A stretch of DNA of 64,000 nt. Origin: Aerolutibacter ruishenii. GTDB lineage: Bacteria > Pseudomonadota > Gammaproteobacteria > Xanthomonadales > Xanthomonadaceae. The translations under genes were made by a program, and so were the position numbers. The DNA is taken from positions 62,001-126,000 of the forward strand of contig NZ_VLKP01000010.1 in NCBI RefSeq assembly GCF_007830115.1, given 5' to 3'. The notes below the pieces were generated by a model. The model was not told the DNA's origin, did not search any database, and was given only the letters and a program-made list of their open reading frames with translations. The first letter of the stretch is position 1. Every line of letters begins with the position of its first letter. This document shows, one piece after another, positions 1-10,079 of this stretch.

Positions 1-231
1 TGGGCGGTAGCCGGCGGCTTCGGCCGCGGCCGCGCTGGGGTAGTAGGCGACGTTCTCGCGCTTGGGCGGCGGTGCCGGGCACACCGGCCGGCAATAGATG
101 CCGGTGCTGGACACCGCGGTGAAGAACAGCCCGTCGAATCGCGCGTCGCGGCTCAGCCGCGCCTGCTCGCAGACCTGCGGCGTGGGCAGGGCGGAGGGAG
201 GCATGGTCGCGAGCGGCACGGCACTGGACAT
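1..231 (-). CDS. Ada/AlkA-type DNA repair protein, N-terminal fragment (runs off window)
   Basis: Seventy-seven codons are visible before the window edge. They carry the start of the Ada zinc-binding domain: RFDG at residues 31-34, then [10 protein letters not shown] with Cys47 and Cys51, then KREN. In Ada the equivalent of the first of these cysteines accepts a methyl group from DNA phosphotriesters. The matching second Cys pair and any AraC, AlkA glycosylase or methyltransferase domain lie outside the window. The family also includes DNA-3-methyladenine glycosylases with an Ada-like front end, so the full-length identity is open. The ATG start is at 229-231. Confidence 0.8.
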   Translation of the reverse strand, partial: MSSAVPLATMPPSALPTPQVCEQARLSRDARFDGLFFTAVSSTGIYCRPVCPAPPPKRENVAYYPSAAAAEAAGYRP

Positions 232-348
232 GTCTGCAGGCTAGCACCGGCCGGGGGTACTGACTCGCCGGATTCGGACATCAATGCCAAACCCGGACGG
301 CGGTGCCGGGGATCGCCAAGCCGCGGCCCAGCGGCGACAATTCGCGCC

Positions 349-1683
349 ATGCAGACGATTCCCCAGGCGAAGGTATGGATGGCGGCCGGCTGGAGTGCGC
401 CGCAGGAGATGGCGGTAGGCCCGGCGGGGACACTGCCGCCACTGACGACGGGCGTGCCACGCATCGTGCCGGGCATTGCCAACTTGCACTCGCATGCCTT
501 CCAGCGCGCTATGGCGGGCATGGCCGAACGCCAGACCGACCCGGCCGACTCGTTCTGGACCTGGCGCGAGACGATGTACCGCTTCGCCGCACGATTCACT
601 CCGGAGCGGCTGCATGCAGTGGCTTCGCAACTGTACGCGGAGATGCTGGAAGCCGGCTACACCACCGTCTGCGAGTTCCATTACCTGCACCACGCGCCTG
701 ACGGCCGCCCTTACGCTGATCCCGCGACGATGTCGCGTGCGCTGATCGCGGCCGCCCGCGATACCGGCATCCGCCTGACGCTGCTGCCGGTGCTGTACAT
801 GACCGGCGGCTTCGATGGCCGCGCATTGTCGGAGCGGCAGCGCCGCTTCGGCCACGGCGTGGACGCCTACCTGCGCCTGCTCGACGCCCTGCGCGCCGAT
901 GAAGGCGACGCCCTGCGCGTGGGCTGCGCCCTGCACAGCCTGCGCGCGGTACCGCCCGATGCGATGCGCGCCGTGCTGGATGCGCTGCCGGCCGACAGCC
1001 GCATCCACATCCACGTCGCCGAGCAGACCGCCGAGGTGGACGAGTGCGTGGCGGTGCGTGGCGCGCGCCCGGTGCGCTGGCTGCTGGACAACGCCAACGT
1101 CGATACGCGCTGGACCCTGGTGCATGCCACCCACCTGGATGCTGGCGAAGTGCGCGATGTCGCGGGCAGTCGCGCCACCGTCGCCATCTGCACCACCACC
1201 GAGGGCAACCTCGGCGATGGCCTGTTCCCGCTGCGCGACTACCTCGATGCCGGTGGCCGCTGGGGCGTGGGCTCGGATTCGCACATCTCGGTATCGCCGG
1301 TGGAGGAACTGCGCTGGCTGGAGTACGGCCAGCGCCTGGCCACGCGCCGACGCAACATCGCCGTGGGCAGCGCCTCCACCAGCGTGGGCGAGACGTTGTT
1401 GCACGGCGTGTTGGCCAGCGCGGGCGATGCCAGCGGGCATGCGGTGGGATGGCTGGATGACCGCCACCATGCCGACTGGCTGGTGCTGGATACCGACGCG
1501 CCGGCCTTCGCCGGCGCACGCGACGAGGATGCGGTGGATCGCTGGCTGTTCAGCGGCAATCGCAACCTGGTGCGCGATACCTGGGTGGGCGGCCGCCGGG
1601 TGGTGGCCGGTGGTCAGCACGTGCGGCGCGAGGCCATCGAAGCCCGCTACCGCGCGACGATGGCCGAACTGCTGGCCGACTGA
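349..1683 (+). CDS. hutF: formimidoylglutamate deiminase HutF
   Basis: HutF converts N-formimino-L-glutamate to N-formyl-L-glutamate and ammonia in the five-step histidine degradation route. The 444-residue protein is an amidohydrolase-superfamily TIM barrel with the metal ligands in place: HSHAFQR (His47, His49), HIHVAEQ near residue 220, HATH near 259 and GSDSH near 308. Length fits the family. A GACAAT hexamer ends only 7 bases before the ATG and no Shine-Dalgarno is visible, so a leaderless transcript is possible. The gene is separated from hutU by four unrelated genes, and no other hut gene is in the window. Confidence 0.95.
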   Translation: MQTIPQAKVWMAAGWSAPQEMAVGPAGTLPPLTTGVPRIVPGIANLHSHAFQRAMAGMAERQTDPADSFWTWRETMYRFAARFTPERLHAVASQLYAEMLEAGYTTVCEFHYLHHAPDGRPYADPATMSRALIAAARDTGIRLTLLPVLYMTGGFDGRALSERQRRFGHGVDAYLRLLDALRADEGDALRVGCALHSLRAVPPDAMRAVLDALPADSRIHIHVAEQTAEVDECVAVRGARPVRWLLDNANVDTRWTLVHATHLDAGEVRDVAGSRATVAICTTTEGNLGDGLFPLRDYLDAGGRWGVGSDSHISVSPVEELRWLEYGQRLATRRRNIAVGSASTSVGETLLHGVLASAGDASGHAVGWLDDRHHADWLVLDTDAPAFAGARDEDAVDRWLFSGNRNLVRDTWVGGRRVVAGGQHVRREAIEARYRATMAELLAD

Positions 1684-1714
1684 GTCGGCCTTCAAGAGCG
1701 GGCGACGGCAGCGG

Positions 1715-2977
1715 TTACGGCGCGACCAGTACGGCGTCAAAGGCGTCCGCGCGGCCGTCATGCGGCGCGGCGGGAATGCCGAGCAGGCGGGTCAGCAGCG
1801 GGTAGACGTCGACGTTGTCCACCGGCGGCAGCACCCGGCCGGGCGCGAACGCCGGGCCGCGGGCGATGAACGTGGCGCGCATCGAGGGCAGCGCGGGATC
1901 AAAGCCGTGCGCGCCACCCAGACCCATCTGCCGGCGCTTCTCCGCATAGGCACGCGGCCGGGCCGACCAGCCTTCGTCCATCTGGCAGACGATCGAGGGC
2001 ACGCGCGCATGGCGTCCGTAGTGCCACTGTGCCGGCAGCGCCTGCTTGCGCCAGCACTGGTAATGCGCGTGCCGACCCAGCAGTCGCGCTTCCGCGGCGG
2101 CCTGACGCCCCGGCAGCGGTTCAAAGCCCAGCGATTCGCCGGATGCGACCAGCCGCGCGTCGTCGGGCCCCACCATGGACTCGGCATCGAGCACCTGGTT
2201 GGCGGGCACCGGCGCCATGCCGTGGTCGGAGACCACCACCACGTTGATGCGATCGAGCAGGCCGCGTTCGGCCAGGCCGTCGTGCAGCTTTCCCAGGGCG
2301 GCGTCGATGTCGCGCAACGCCTGGTGGGCTTCCGGCGAGTCGGGGCCATGTTCGTGCCCCGCCTTGTCCAACCGGTCGAAATACAGGGTGCTCAGCCGGG
2401 GGCGCGTGGCTTCGGGCTCGGACAGCCAGCCCAGCACGGTATCGACGCGTGCCTCGTTGCCCACCGCCCCGTCGTACGGTTGCCAGCGCTGCGGACGAAC
2501 CCCCTGGATCTCCGCCTCGCTGCCGGGCCAGAACATCGTCGCGGTGCGCAGTCCGGCCTTCTCGGCGCCCACCCAGACCGGCTCGCCTTGCCACCAGGCG
2601 CCGTTACCCACGGCCTCCCGCTTCGACAGCGCGAAGCCACCCAGCGATTCGTCCCACATGGTGTTGTGGACGATGCCGTGGCGGTCCGGGCGCAACCCGG
2701 TGACCAGCGTGTAGTGGTTGGGGAATGTCAGCGACGGGTAGGACGACGTCATCCACTGCGCGCGCACGCCTTCGTTGGCCCACCGGCGCAACTGCGGTGC
2801 GAGGCCCGCATCGAGGTAGTCGGCGCGGAAGCCGTCAATCGACACCAGCAGCACGGGGACCGGAGGGGCCTGGACAGCGGCGGTCGCACTGGCTGAGCGG
2901 TGGCCCGAACTGGCACAGGCGGTAACGAAGAAGGCGAGGGTGGCCGCGAGCGCGGCGGAACGAAGGCGACAATGCAT
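1715..2977 (-). CDS. alkaline phosphatase family lipoprotein (nucleotide pyrophosphatase/phosphodiesterase)
   Basis: A type I phosphodiesterase/nucleotide pyrophosphatase of the alkaline-phosphatase superfamily, 420 residues. The start at 2975-2977 gives a lipoprotein signal ending FVTAC (Cys21). Two-metal-site motifs are visible: VSIDGF (Asp48), SLTFPNH with the likely Thr84 nucleophile, a DRLDKAGHEHGPD segment near residue 235, and VVSDHGM near 290. It probably hydrolyses nucleotide or phosphodiester substrates on the periplasmic side. The substrate cannot be told from sequence. It converges on hutF with about 30 bases between the stops. Confidence 0.88.
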   Translation of the reverse strand: MHCRLRSAALAATLAFFVTACASSGHRSASATAAVQAPPVPVLLVSIDGFRADYLDAGLAPQLRRWANEGVRAQWMTSSYPSLTFPNHYTLVTGLRPDRHGIVHNTMWDESLGGFALSKREAVGNGAWWQGEPVWVGAEKAGLRTATMFWPGSEAEIQGVRPQRWQPYDGAVGNEARVDTVLGWLSEPEATRPRLSTLYFDRLDKAGHEHGPDSPEAHQALRDIDAALGKLHDGLAERGLLDRINVVVVSDHGMAPVPANQVLDAESMVGPDDARLVASGESLGFEPLPGRQAAAEARLLGRHAHYQCWRKQALPAQWHYGRHARVPSIVCQMDEGWSARPRAYAEKRRQMGLGGAHGFDPALPSMRATFIARGPAFAPGRVLPPVDNVDVYPLLTRLLGIPAAPHDGRADAFDAVLVAP

Positions 2978-3165
2978 GGATGCGATGATAAGCGGCCGAG
3001 TGTTGCAGCCGATGTCAGTGAACCGCTGACTTTGGTCGAGGCTTCGGCGATTGCTGACGCGTGCTTGAATGGCCGCGCCGCGGCACATGCGCGCCCCCGG
3101 CGTCAGGCGTATACCTGCACTTGAAGACCGGCGGAGGTCGCCGGCCAATCCTTGGAGGTGCCGCC

Positions 3166-3468
3166 ATGAAACGCCTGTTGCTGACCGCCCTGTTGGCCGG
3201 TGTGGTGCCGGTCGCTTTCGCCCAGGCGGCTCCCGAGGCGCCTGTGACTGCGCCGGCCGCGTCGCTTGCCGACAGCGCGAAGACGCCGTTGTCCGAGAGT
3301 TACTGCCTGCGGGAAACCGGTTCGCGCATCGTCGCCCGGCAGAACGCCAAGGGCCAGAAACGTTGCAATGGGATGCCCGGCCGCGCCTACACCCGCGAGG
3401 ACCTGGACCGTACCGGTCAGGTCGATATCGCCGATGCGCTGCGCATGCTGGACCCCGCGGTGCACTGA
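3166..3468 (+). CDS. small secreted protein resembling a TonB-receptor plug N-terminus
   Basis: A 100-residue protein with a clear signal peptide (MKRLLLTALLAGVVPVAFAQA) and a good Shine-Dalgarno (GGAGGT). The mature part has TGSRI at residues 51-55 and YTREDLDRTG followed by ADALRMLDP, which read like the first secondary-structure elements of a TonB-dependent receptor plug. No beta-barrel follows. Two cysteines, Cys47 and Cys67, bracket the region and could form a disulfide in the periplasm. No function is assigned. The start was chosen on signal peptide and ribosome site; an in-frame upstream ATG at 3061 lacks both. Confidence 0.75.
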   Translation: MKRLLLTALLAGVVPVAFAQAAPEAPVTAPAASLADSAKTPLSESYCLRETGSRIVARQNAKGQKRCNGMPGRAYTREDLDRTGQVDIADALRMLDPAVH

Positions 3469-3514
3469 CTCCGCGTGTCGCCGGGCCTGTTGCGTTGTGG
3501 CAGGCCGGTACCGC

Positions 3515-4099
3515 TCAGGCTTGCAGGCCGCCCAACAACCGGTGCAATGACGCCTCGTAGAAGGCGCGGAAGCCGGCCTCGTCCAGGCTGAAGCGGCCGG
3601 CGCGGTACAGCGCGACCAGCCCGTGGGTGTGCGCCCATAGCGTCATCGCCACGTCCCACGCATCGTCGCGGCGCAGCGCGCCGGCCTGCATCGCTTCCGC
3701 GACCGCATCGGCCACCACCGTCAGCGTTGGCGAGCGCCGTTCGCGGAAGTCTTCCGGGAAGCGCCGTGCCTGCCCGCGCTGGATGCCGAAGGCATAGTCG
3801 AACAGGTGCGGATGGGCGAGGGCGAAGTCCAGGTAGATGCGCTGCGTGGCCAGCACGCGTTGCAACGGATCGCTGACCTGAGCACGTGCCTGCCAGTGCC
3901 GCGTGATTTCCTCGAAGGCGTCATCGCAGATGCGCCACAGCAGCGCGTCGCGGCTGTCGTAATGGCGGTAGATGGCCATCGGCGTGACCCCGGCCTTGGC
4001 CGCCACCTTGCGCATGCTCACCGCCTCGGCACCCTCGCGTTCGAACAGGGTGCGGGCGGCGCGCAGCAGGCGGTCGGCGGTGGTGGAAGGCGCAGGCAT
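3515..4099 (-). CDS. TetR/AcrR family transcriptional regulator
   Basis: A 194-residue repressor. The N-terminal helix-turn-helix lies at residues 10-55, with VSMRKVAAKAGVTPMAIYRHY as its recognition part. The C-terminal ligand domain has the WHG-type look seen in one TetR subgroup (ALAHPHLFDYAFG, ALYRAGRF). The ATG at 4097-4099 was chosen because the fold begins about 10 residues later. The gene is divergent from hutU across about 300 bases. That makes hutU or its own promoter a plausible target, although the usual hut regulator is the GntR-type HutC. The inducer is unknown. Confidence 0.9.
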   Translation of the reverse strand: MPAPSTTADRLLRAARTLFEREGAEAVSMRKVAAKAGVTPMAIYRHYDSRDALLWRICDDAFEEITRHWQARAQVSDPLQRVLATQRIYLDFALAHPHLFDYAFGIQRGQARRFPEDFRERRSPTLTVVADAVAEAMQAGALRRDDAWDVAMTLWAHTHGLVALYRAGRFSLDEAGFRAFYEASLHRLLGGLQA

Positions 4100-4408
4100 C
4101 GGTCGGGGTTGGTTGGCGAGGCGCGGCTGTGCGTAAGGGCGGGGCGAAGGAGACGCGGACAGGGCTGGGATGGCGGGATGCGTGGGCGGGGCGGGCCTTC
4201 GACCTGTGGCCGATGGCTCCGTGGATGCCCACGGTTCTGCAGCGGCCATGGAGCCATTCGATGTGTACAGCGTAAACAATTGGGCGTCAGCGGGTGGAAA
4301 TACCGCCGGCCGGATACGCAAAACGCCGCCGTGCACCCGTGCGGCGCTGTCGCACCGCCGGTCCGGGGGCAATAATTCATCCATCCCCGCCGCCGCAGGA
4401 ACTGGCCC
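4100..4408. promoter_or_regulatory. TetR/hutU divergent intergenic region
   Basis: This 309-base gap lies between the divergent starts of the TetR gene and hutU. It contains an imperfect dyad at 4264-4278 (TGTACA-GCG-TAAACA) that could be the TetR operator. A ribosome site resembling AGGA precedes the hutU ATG. No convincing small ORF is seen. The promoters themselves could not be placed with confidence. Confidence 0.4.
4264..4278. promoter_or_regulatory. candidate TetR operator (imperfect dyad)
   Basis: The sequence TGTACAGCGTAAACA has TGT/ACA ends and a matching A/T pair around a GCG centre, and it sits in an AT-rich pocket of a GC-rich gap. Fifteen-base dyads of this kind are typical of TetR-family sites. 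The link to the neighbouring repressor is inference from position only. Confidence 0.3.
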
Positions 4409-6073
<1,665 letters not shown>

Positions 6074-6094
6074 ATCCTGCGGAATGCACGATGA

Positions 6095-6123
6095 AAACGG
6101 CCCGGGATATCCGGGCCATTTTC
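6095..6123 (+). terminator. Rho-independent terminator after hutU
   Basis: A perfect 7-bp stem GGCCCGG/CCGGGCC closes a GATAT loop, with AAAA before and ATTTT after. The flanking A and T runs make it usable on both strands, so it can serve hutU and the convergent CBS gene. Confidence 0.85.
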
Positions 6124-6173
6124 GTTCAAAGGGCCTGCCGCGCTCGAAAGCACGAGCGAAAGCGTCCGGCGGC

Positions 6174-6596
6174 TCAGTGCTTGGGCTCGGAGACTTCCTT
6201 CACCACTTCCATGGTGGCCTGGTCCTTGCCATGCAGTGCCAGGTCCGCAATCGACACCATGCCAGTGAGGCGGCCCTTCATGTCCACCACGGGCACGCGG
6301 CGGATCCTGGATGCCTCCATCAGGCAGACGGCATCCTTCAACGGGCTGTCCGAACGCACGGTCTGTGCCGGACTGCTCATCGCGTCGGCCGCGCAGCCGT
6401 GCAGCGTGTCGCGGCCGGACGCGACCATTCGCACGGTGATGTCGCGATCAGTGACCACGCCGACGGGTGCACCGGATTTGTCGACTACCGGGATCTGCCC
6501 GCAGTCGTGCTTGACCATCATCTGCGCCACGTCGCGCAACGGGGTCTGCGGCGTGCAGCAGGCGGGATTGGCGGTCATGACCGATTGGACGTTCAT
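6174..6596 (-). CDS. CBS domain-containing protein
   Basis: A 140-residue stand-alone Bateman module with two CBS repeats at about residues 1-60 and 72-128. The repeats end in QIPVVDKSGAPVGVVTDRDI and RVPVVDMKGRLTGMVSIADL. Such pairs bind adenosine nucleotides and sense energy or redox state, usually by regulating a partner. No partner enzyme is adjacent. The start is supported by an AAGGAG site a few bases upstream of the ATG at 6594-6596. It converges on hutU, with the hutU terminator between them. Confidence 0.92.
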   Translation of the reverse strand: MNVQSVMTANPACCTPQTPLRDVAQMMVKHDCGQIPVVDKSGAPVGVVTDRDITVRMVASGRDTLHGCAADAMSSPAQTVRSDSPLKDAVCLMEASRIRRVPVVDMKGRLTGMVSIADLALHGKDQATMEVVKEVSEPKH

Positions 6597-6768
6597 CGGC
6601 AACTCCTTGGGGAAGGGAAGGTGGAGACAGACTCGCGCGGCGCGGGTTGACGACGCGTGAAGCGAAGATGTCCGTGCAGCCTGCGCATTCAGCTTGCCGC
6701 CATCGTGGCTGGCGATGCCGCCGCCGCGCGGCGACAATCGCGTATTCCCATTCATCAGGCCGGCGCCC

Positions 6769-7545
6769 TTGGACATCATCCGCTCCCGACAGAACCCGGT
6801 GGTCAAGCACCTGATCAAACTGGCGGAACAGCGCCGCGAGCGACACACGTCGCAGCAGACGTTGCTGGTCGGCACGCACCTGGCGGCGGCAGCGCGCGAC
6901 GCGGGCTGGCCGCTGCAGCGCCTGTTCGTGCGCGAGGGCAGCGAGCAGCGCGCCGAGATTGCCCGGTTGCTGGCCGCGCAGTTCGCACCGGCCACGGTGT
7001 TGGCGGTCGAATTGTTCGATGCCATCGAGCAGTTGCCCAGCACCACCGGCCTGCTGGCGCTGACCGGCATCCCCGAGCCGCCCGCATTGCGCACCGACGG
7101 CTGTTGCCTGTTGCTGGACGGCGTGCAGGACCCGGGCAACATTGGGTCCATCCTGCGCACCGCAGCCGCCGCACGCGTGGACCAGGTGTGGCTGGCGCTG
7201 GGTGCCGCCGATGCCTGGTCGCCCAAGGTGCTGCGGGCGGCGATGGGCGCGCATTTCGTGGTACCGGTGATCGAGCGCGTGGACCCGCAGCCGGCGCTGG
7301 CGGCCTTCATCGGCCGTGTGGCCATCACCACGCTGGCGCAGGCGAGCGACCTTTACGAAACCGACCTGCGCGGTGACCTGGTACTGGCCATGGGCAGCGA
7401 AGGCGCGGGTGTGTCCGATGCGGTGTTCCAGCGCGCCGACGTGCGGCTGCGCATCCCCATGCATCCGGGCGTGGAGTCGCTGAATGTGGGTGCCGCGACG
7501 GCGGTGTGCCTGTATGAACGGGTGCGCCAATTGCGACCTGGTTGA
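6769..7545 (+). CDS. TrmH/SpoU family RNA 2'-O-methyltransferase
   Basis: A SPOUT-class RNA ribose methyltransferase of about 258 residues. The knotted C-terminal domain is complete: LLLDGVQDPGNIGSILRTA near residue 115, LAMGSEGAG near 205 and SLNVGAATAV near 237. The N-terminal IRSRQNPVVKHLIKL segment is the substrate-binding domain typical of RlmB/TrmH-like proteins. I prefer the TTG at 6769 because homologous N-termini begin at this segment. An in-frame ATG at 6694 would add 25 residues of poor similarity. The target nucleotide is not predictable. A GACAAT hexamer lies about 30 bases upstream of the TTG. Confidence 0.85.
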   Translation: MDIIRSRQNPVVKHLIKLAEQRRERHTSQQTLLVGTHLAAAARDAGWPLQRLFVREGSEQRAEIARLLAAQFAPATVLAVELFDAIEQLPSTTGLLALTGIPEPPALRTDGCCLLLDGVQDPGNIGSILRTAAAARVDQVWLALGAADAWSPKVLRAAMGAHFVVPVIERVDPQPALAAFIGRVAITTLAQASDLYETDLRGDLVLAMGSEGAGVSDAVFQRADVRLRIPMHPGVESLNVGAATAVCLYERVRQLRPG

Positions 7546-7650
7546 ACGGGAACCGCCCCGCCTGCCAGCACGGCCCCAACCATCGACACACGTGCCCCCG
7601 GCGGTCCTGCCCCTAGAATCGGGGAGTCAGTCGATCCACAGGGGACCTCC

Positions 7651-9246
7651 GTGAAGCATTGCCTCATCGCCCTGGCCGCGTGCCTGGGCCTGGTCGGCGC
7701 CGCGCGCGCCACCGAAGCCGTCGACCACGCCATGGTCGGCAAGATCCGGCAGGAAGCCTTCCACCGCTCGCAGGTCATGCAGACCCTGTCGCAGCTGACT
7801 GAAGACGTCGGCCCGCGCCTGACCAACTCACCGGGCATGGCCAAGGCCAACGCGTGGGCGCGCGAGCGCATGGATGGCTGGGGCTTGTCCAACGTGCACG
7901 ATGAAGCCTACGGCCCGTTCGGCCGCGGCTGGGAGTTCCGCAACGCCAGCGTCGAAGTGCTGGCCCCGCGCCCGTTCCCGTTGCACGCGCTGCCCAAGGC
8001 CTGGACCCCTGGCACCAACGGTCCGGTGGAAGGCGAGGCCGTCGCGGCCACGCTCAAGACCCAGGCCGACCTGGACAAACAGCGCGGCAAGCTGCGCGGC
8101 AAGATCGTGTTCCTCGACGCCGCGCGCGAGTACAAGCCCGGCGACAAGCCCGACAGTGACCGTTACGACGATCATGAGTTGGAGGAACTGCGCGCGTTCA
8201 CGGTGCCCAAGGACCGCGATCCTGCCAAGCGGGCCAAGGACGCCAAGGAGCGCCTCGAGCAGATCGCGCTGACCGAGGCGACCAACAGGTTCCTCGCCGA
8301 GGAGGGCGTGCTGGCCACCGTGTCGATCAGCACCTGGGACAACGGCATCATCCGCCTGGGGGGCGGCGGTTCGCGCAAGGCCGGTGAGCCGGCGGGCGTG
8401 CCGGCGCTGACCATGATGGCCGAGCACTACAACGCGGTGATGCGTTCGCTGGAGCGCAAGCAGCCCATGCGCCTGCGGGTGAACGTGGATGCGCGCTTCA
8501 CCGGCGACACCGACGAGATGGGCCACAGCACCTTCGCCGAGATCCCGGGCCAGGGCGCGTTGAAGGACGAGGTGGTGATCATCGGCGCGCACCTGGACTC
8601 GTGGCACGCCGGCACCGGCGCGGCCGACAACGCCGCCGGTGTCTCGGTGATGATGGAGGCCATGCGCATCCTCAAGGCCGTCGGCGCCAAACCGCGCCGC
8701 ACCATCCGCATCGCGCTGTGGGGTGGCGAGGAGCAGGGTCTGCTGGGCTCCAGCGATTACGTCACCCGCCACTACGGCGGCTGGCCGGAGCCTACCGACC
8801 CGCAGCAGAAGAAGCTCCCGCTGTCGCTACGCGAACCCACCGGCCCGCTGCAGCGCAAGCCCGCGCACGGCAAGGTCGCCGCGTACTTCAACTACGACAA
8901 CGGTGGCGGCCGCATCCGCGGCATCTACACCCAGGAGAACACCGCGGTGGCGCCGATCTTTGCCGCGTGGCTGGCGCCGCTCAACGACGTGGGCGCCACC
9001 ACCGTGACCCACCGCAACACCGGCAGCACCGATCACATCCCGTTCGACCGCATCGGCCTGCCGGGCTTCCAGTTCATCCAGGACCGGCTGGACTACTTCA
9101 GCAACGTCCACCACAGCCATCTGGACGTGCTGGACCACGTGGTGCCGGAAGACCTGAAGCAGTCGGCCGCGGTGGTGGCTACGTTCGCGTGGCATGCGGC
9201 CATGCGTGACGAGAAGCTGCCGCGCATGCCGGTGCGCGAGCCGTAA
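7651..9246 (+). CDS. M28 family zinc metallopeptidase, secreted
   Basis: A 531-residue exported aminopeptidase-type enzyme. The GTG start opens a signal peptide ending GAARA. A PA-like insert precedes the catalytic domain (LRGKIVFLDAAREY). The co-catalytic zinc site is intact: GAHLDSWHAGTGAADNAAG near residue 313, GGEEQGLLGS near 360, and a C-terminal HHSHLDVLDHV histidine near 490. It likely trims peptides in the periplasm or outside the cell. A TAGAAT box at 7614-7619 may be its -10. Confidence 0.92.
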   Translation: MKHCLIALAACLGLVGAARATEAVDHAMVGKIRQEAFHRSQVMQTLSQLTEDVGPRLTNSPGMAKANAWARERMDGWGLSNVHDEAYGPFGRGWEFRNASVEVLAPRPFPLHALPKAWTPGTNGPVEGEAVAATLKTQADLDKQRGKLRGKIVFLDAAREYKPGDKPDSDRYDDHELEELRAFTVPKDRDPAKRAKDAKERLEQIALTEATNRFLAEEGVLATVSISTWDNGIIRLGGGGSRKAGEPAGVPALTMMAEHYNAVMRSLERKQPMRLRVNVDARFTGDTDEMGHSTFAEIPGQGALKDEVVIIGAHLDSWHAGTGAADNAAGVSVMMEAMRILKAVGAKPRRTIRIALWGGEEQGLLGSSDYVTRHYGGWPEPTDPQQKKLPLSLREPTGPLQRKPAHGKVAAYFNYDNGGGRIRGIYTQENTAVAPIFAAWLAPLNDVGATTVTHRNTGSTDHIPFDRIGLPGFQFIQDRLDYFSNVHHSHLDVLDHVVPEDLKQSAAVVATFAWHAAMRDEKLPRMPVREP

Positions 9247-9343
9247 TCCGCACCCATTTCGTAACAGGGCCGGTGCCGCGGGTGCGGTGCCGGCCGATGG
9301 CGGGATCGCAGGGAACCTGCTGCCTCGCGTTCCGCGATGTGAA

Positions 9344-9562
9344 TCAGTCCGCGATGACGTGGATCGCGACGTTGTCCAGCGTCACCACCTGACCCGCATG
9401 GATCTTGCAGGTCTTGCGCAGTTCGGTGACGCCATCCACCTGCACCACACCGCTGGCGACGATGGCCTTGCCCGCGCCGCCGCTGTCGCACAGGCCCACC
9501 AGCTTGAGCAGCTGGTTGAGTTCGACGAAGTCGCGGTCGAGGGGGAAATCGATCTGCTGCAT
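9344..9562 (-). CDS. S4-domain RNA-binding protein (YbcJ-like)
   Basis: A 72-residue protein that is little more than one S4 RNA-binding domain, with FVELNQLLKLVGLCDSGG, then AIVASGVVQVDG and ELRKTCKI. E. coli YbcJ has the same architecture. Its RNA target is unknown. It lies 24 bases downstream of the GIY-YIG gene on the same strand, so the two are likely co-transcribed. Confidence 0.9.
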   Translation of the reverse strand: MQQIDFPLDRDFVELNQLLKLVGLCDSGGAGKAIVASGVVQVDGVTELRKTCKIHAGQVVTLDNVAIHVIAD

Positions 9563-9586
9563 GGGCGTGGGCCGTGGGAACGGCGC

Positions 9587-9871
9587 TCAGGTTAGCCCGA
9601 AACGCGGCAGGTCCGGCGAAGCAGCACCCTCCGAACACAACGCCCGCTTGCGCGACAGCGGCAGGCGTTTGACCGCGTGCTCGGCGCGGCTGGCGGTGGC
9701 CCGATCGGGGTAGGGGAAGGCGGCCAGCACCCGCAGCGGCGGTCGCGAGCGCGTGTAGCGCGCACCCTTGCCGGCCACGTGCTGGGCGAAGCGACGCTCC
9801 ACGTCCACGGTGATGCCGGTATACAGGCTGCCGTCGCGGCATTCCAGGATGTACAGGTGCCAGTCGGCCAT
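9587..9871 (-). CDS. GIY-YIG nuclease superfamily protein (YhbQ-like)
   Basis: A 94-residue single-domain GIY-YIG protein: [16 protein letters not shown] at residues 6-21, then ERRFAQH and a basic KGARYTRSR segment, matching the UPF0213/YhbQ group. Members have been linked to DNA repair or structure-specific cleavage, but the role here is unproven. The ATG at 9869-9871 starts right at the domain. An in-frame upstream start at 9943 would add 24 unmatched residues. Confidence 0.9.
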   Translation of the reverse strand: MADWHLYILECRDGSLYTGITVDVERRFAQHVAGKGARYTRSRPPLRVLAAFPYPDRATASRAEHAVKRLPLSRKRALCSEGAASPDLPRFGLT

Positions 9872-10079
9872 GCGCCAGCGTAGCCGATGTACACGCAGGA
9901 CCGAGGTCAGCGGCGCCACCGCGATCTTCCGCATCGTGCTCAACGACTGACGCGGCGGTTCGGCGGCGGCGATCCTGGAAGTCGCCGCCGGGCCGGTGGC
10001 GGGCGCGCGGCAGCACCGCTACGGTGCCCGCGCGGCATTGGCCGGGCGCACGTGGCGCCAATTGCTGCGAAAATGCCGC

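Noticed and set aside
815-2896. Long open frame of nearly 700 codons on the plus strand spanning hutF and the phosphodiesterase gene
   Set aside because: It overlaps two well-supported genes in another frame and strand, is rich in Ala/Arg/Trp as expected for shadow frames in high-GC DNA, and shows no domain.
9270-9296. GC-rich hairpin after the M28 peptidase gene
   Set aside because: The stem contains central mismatches and no T run follows, so it does not qualify as a Rho-independent terminator.
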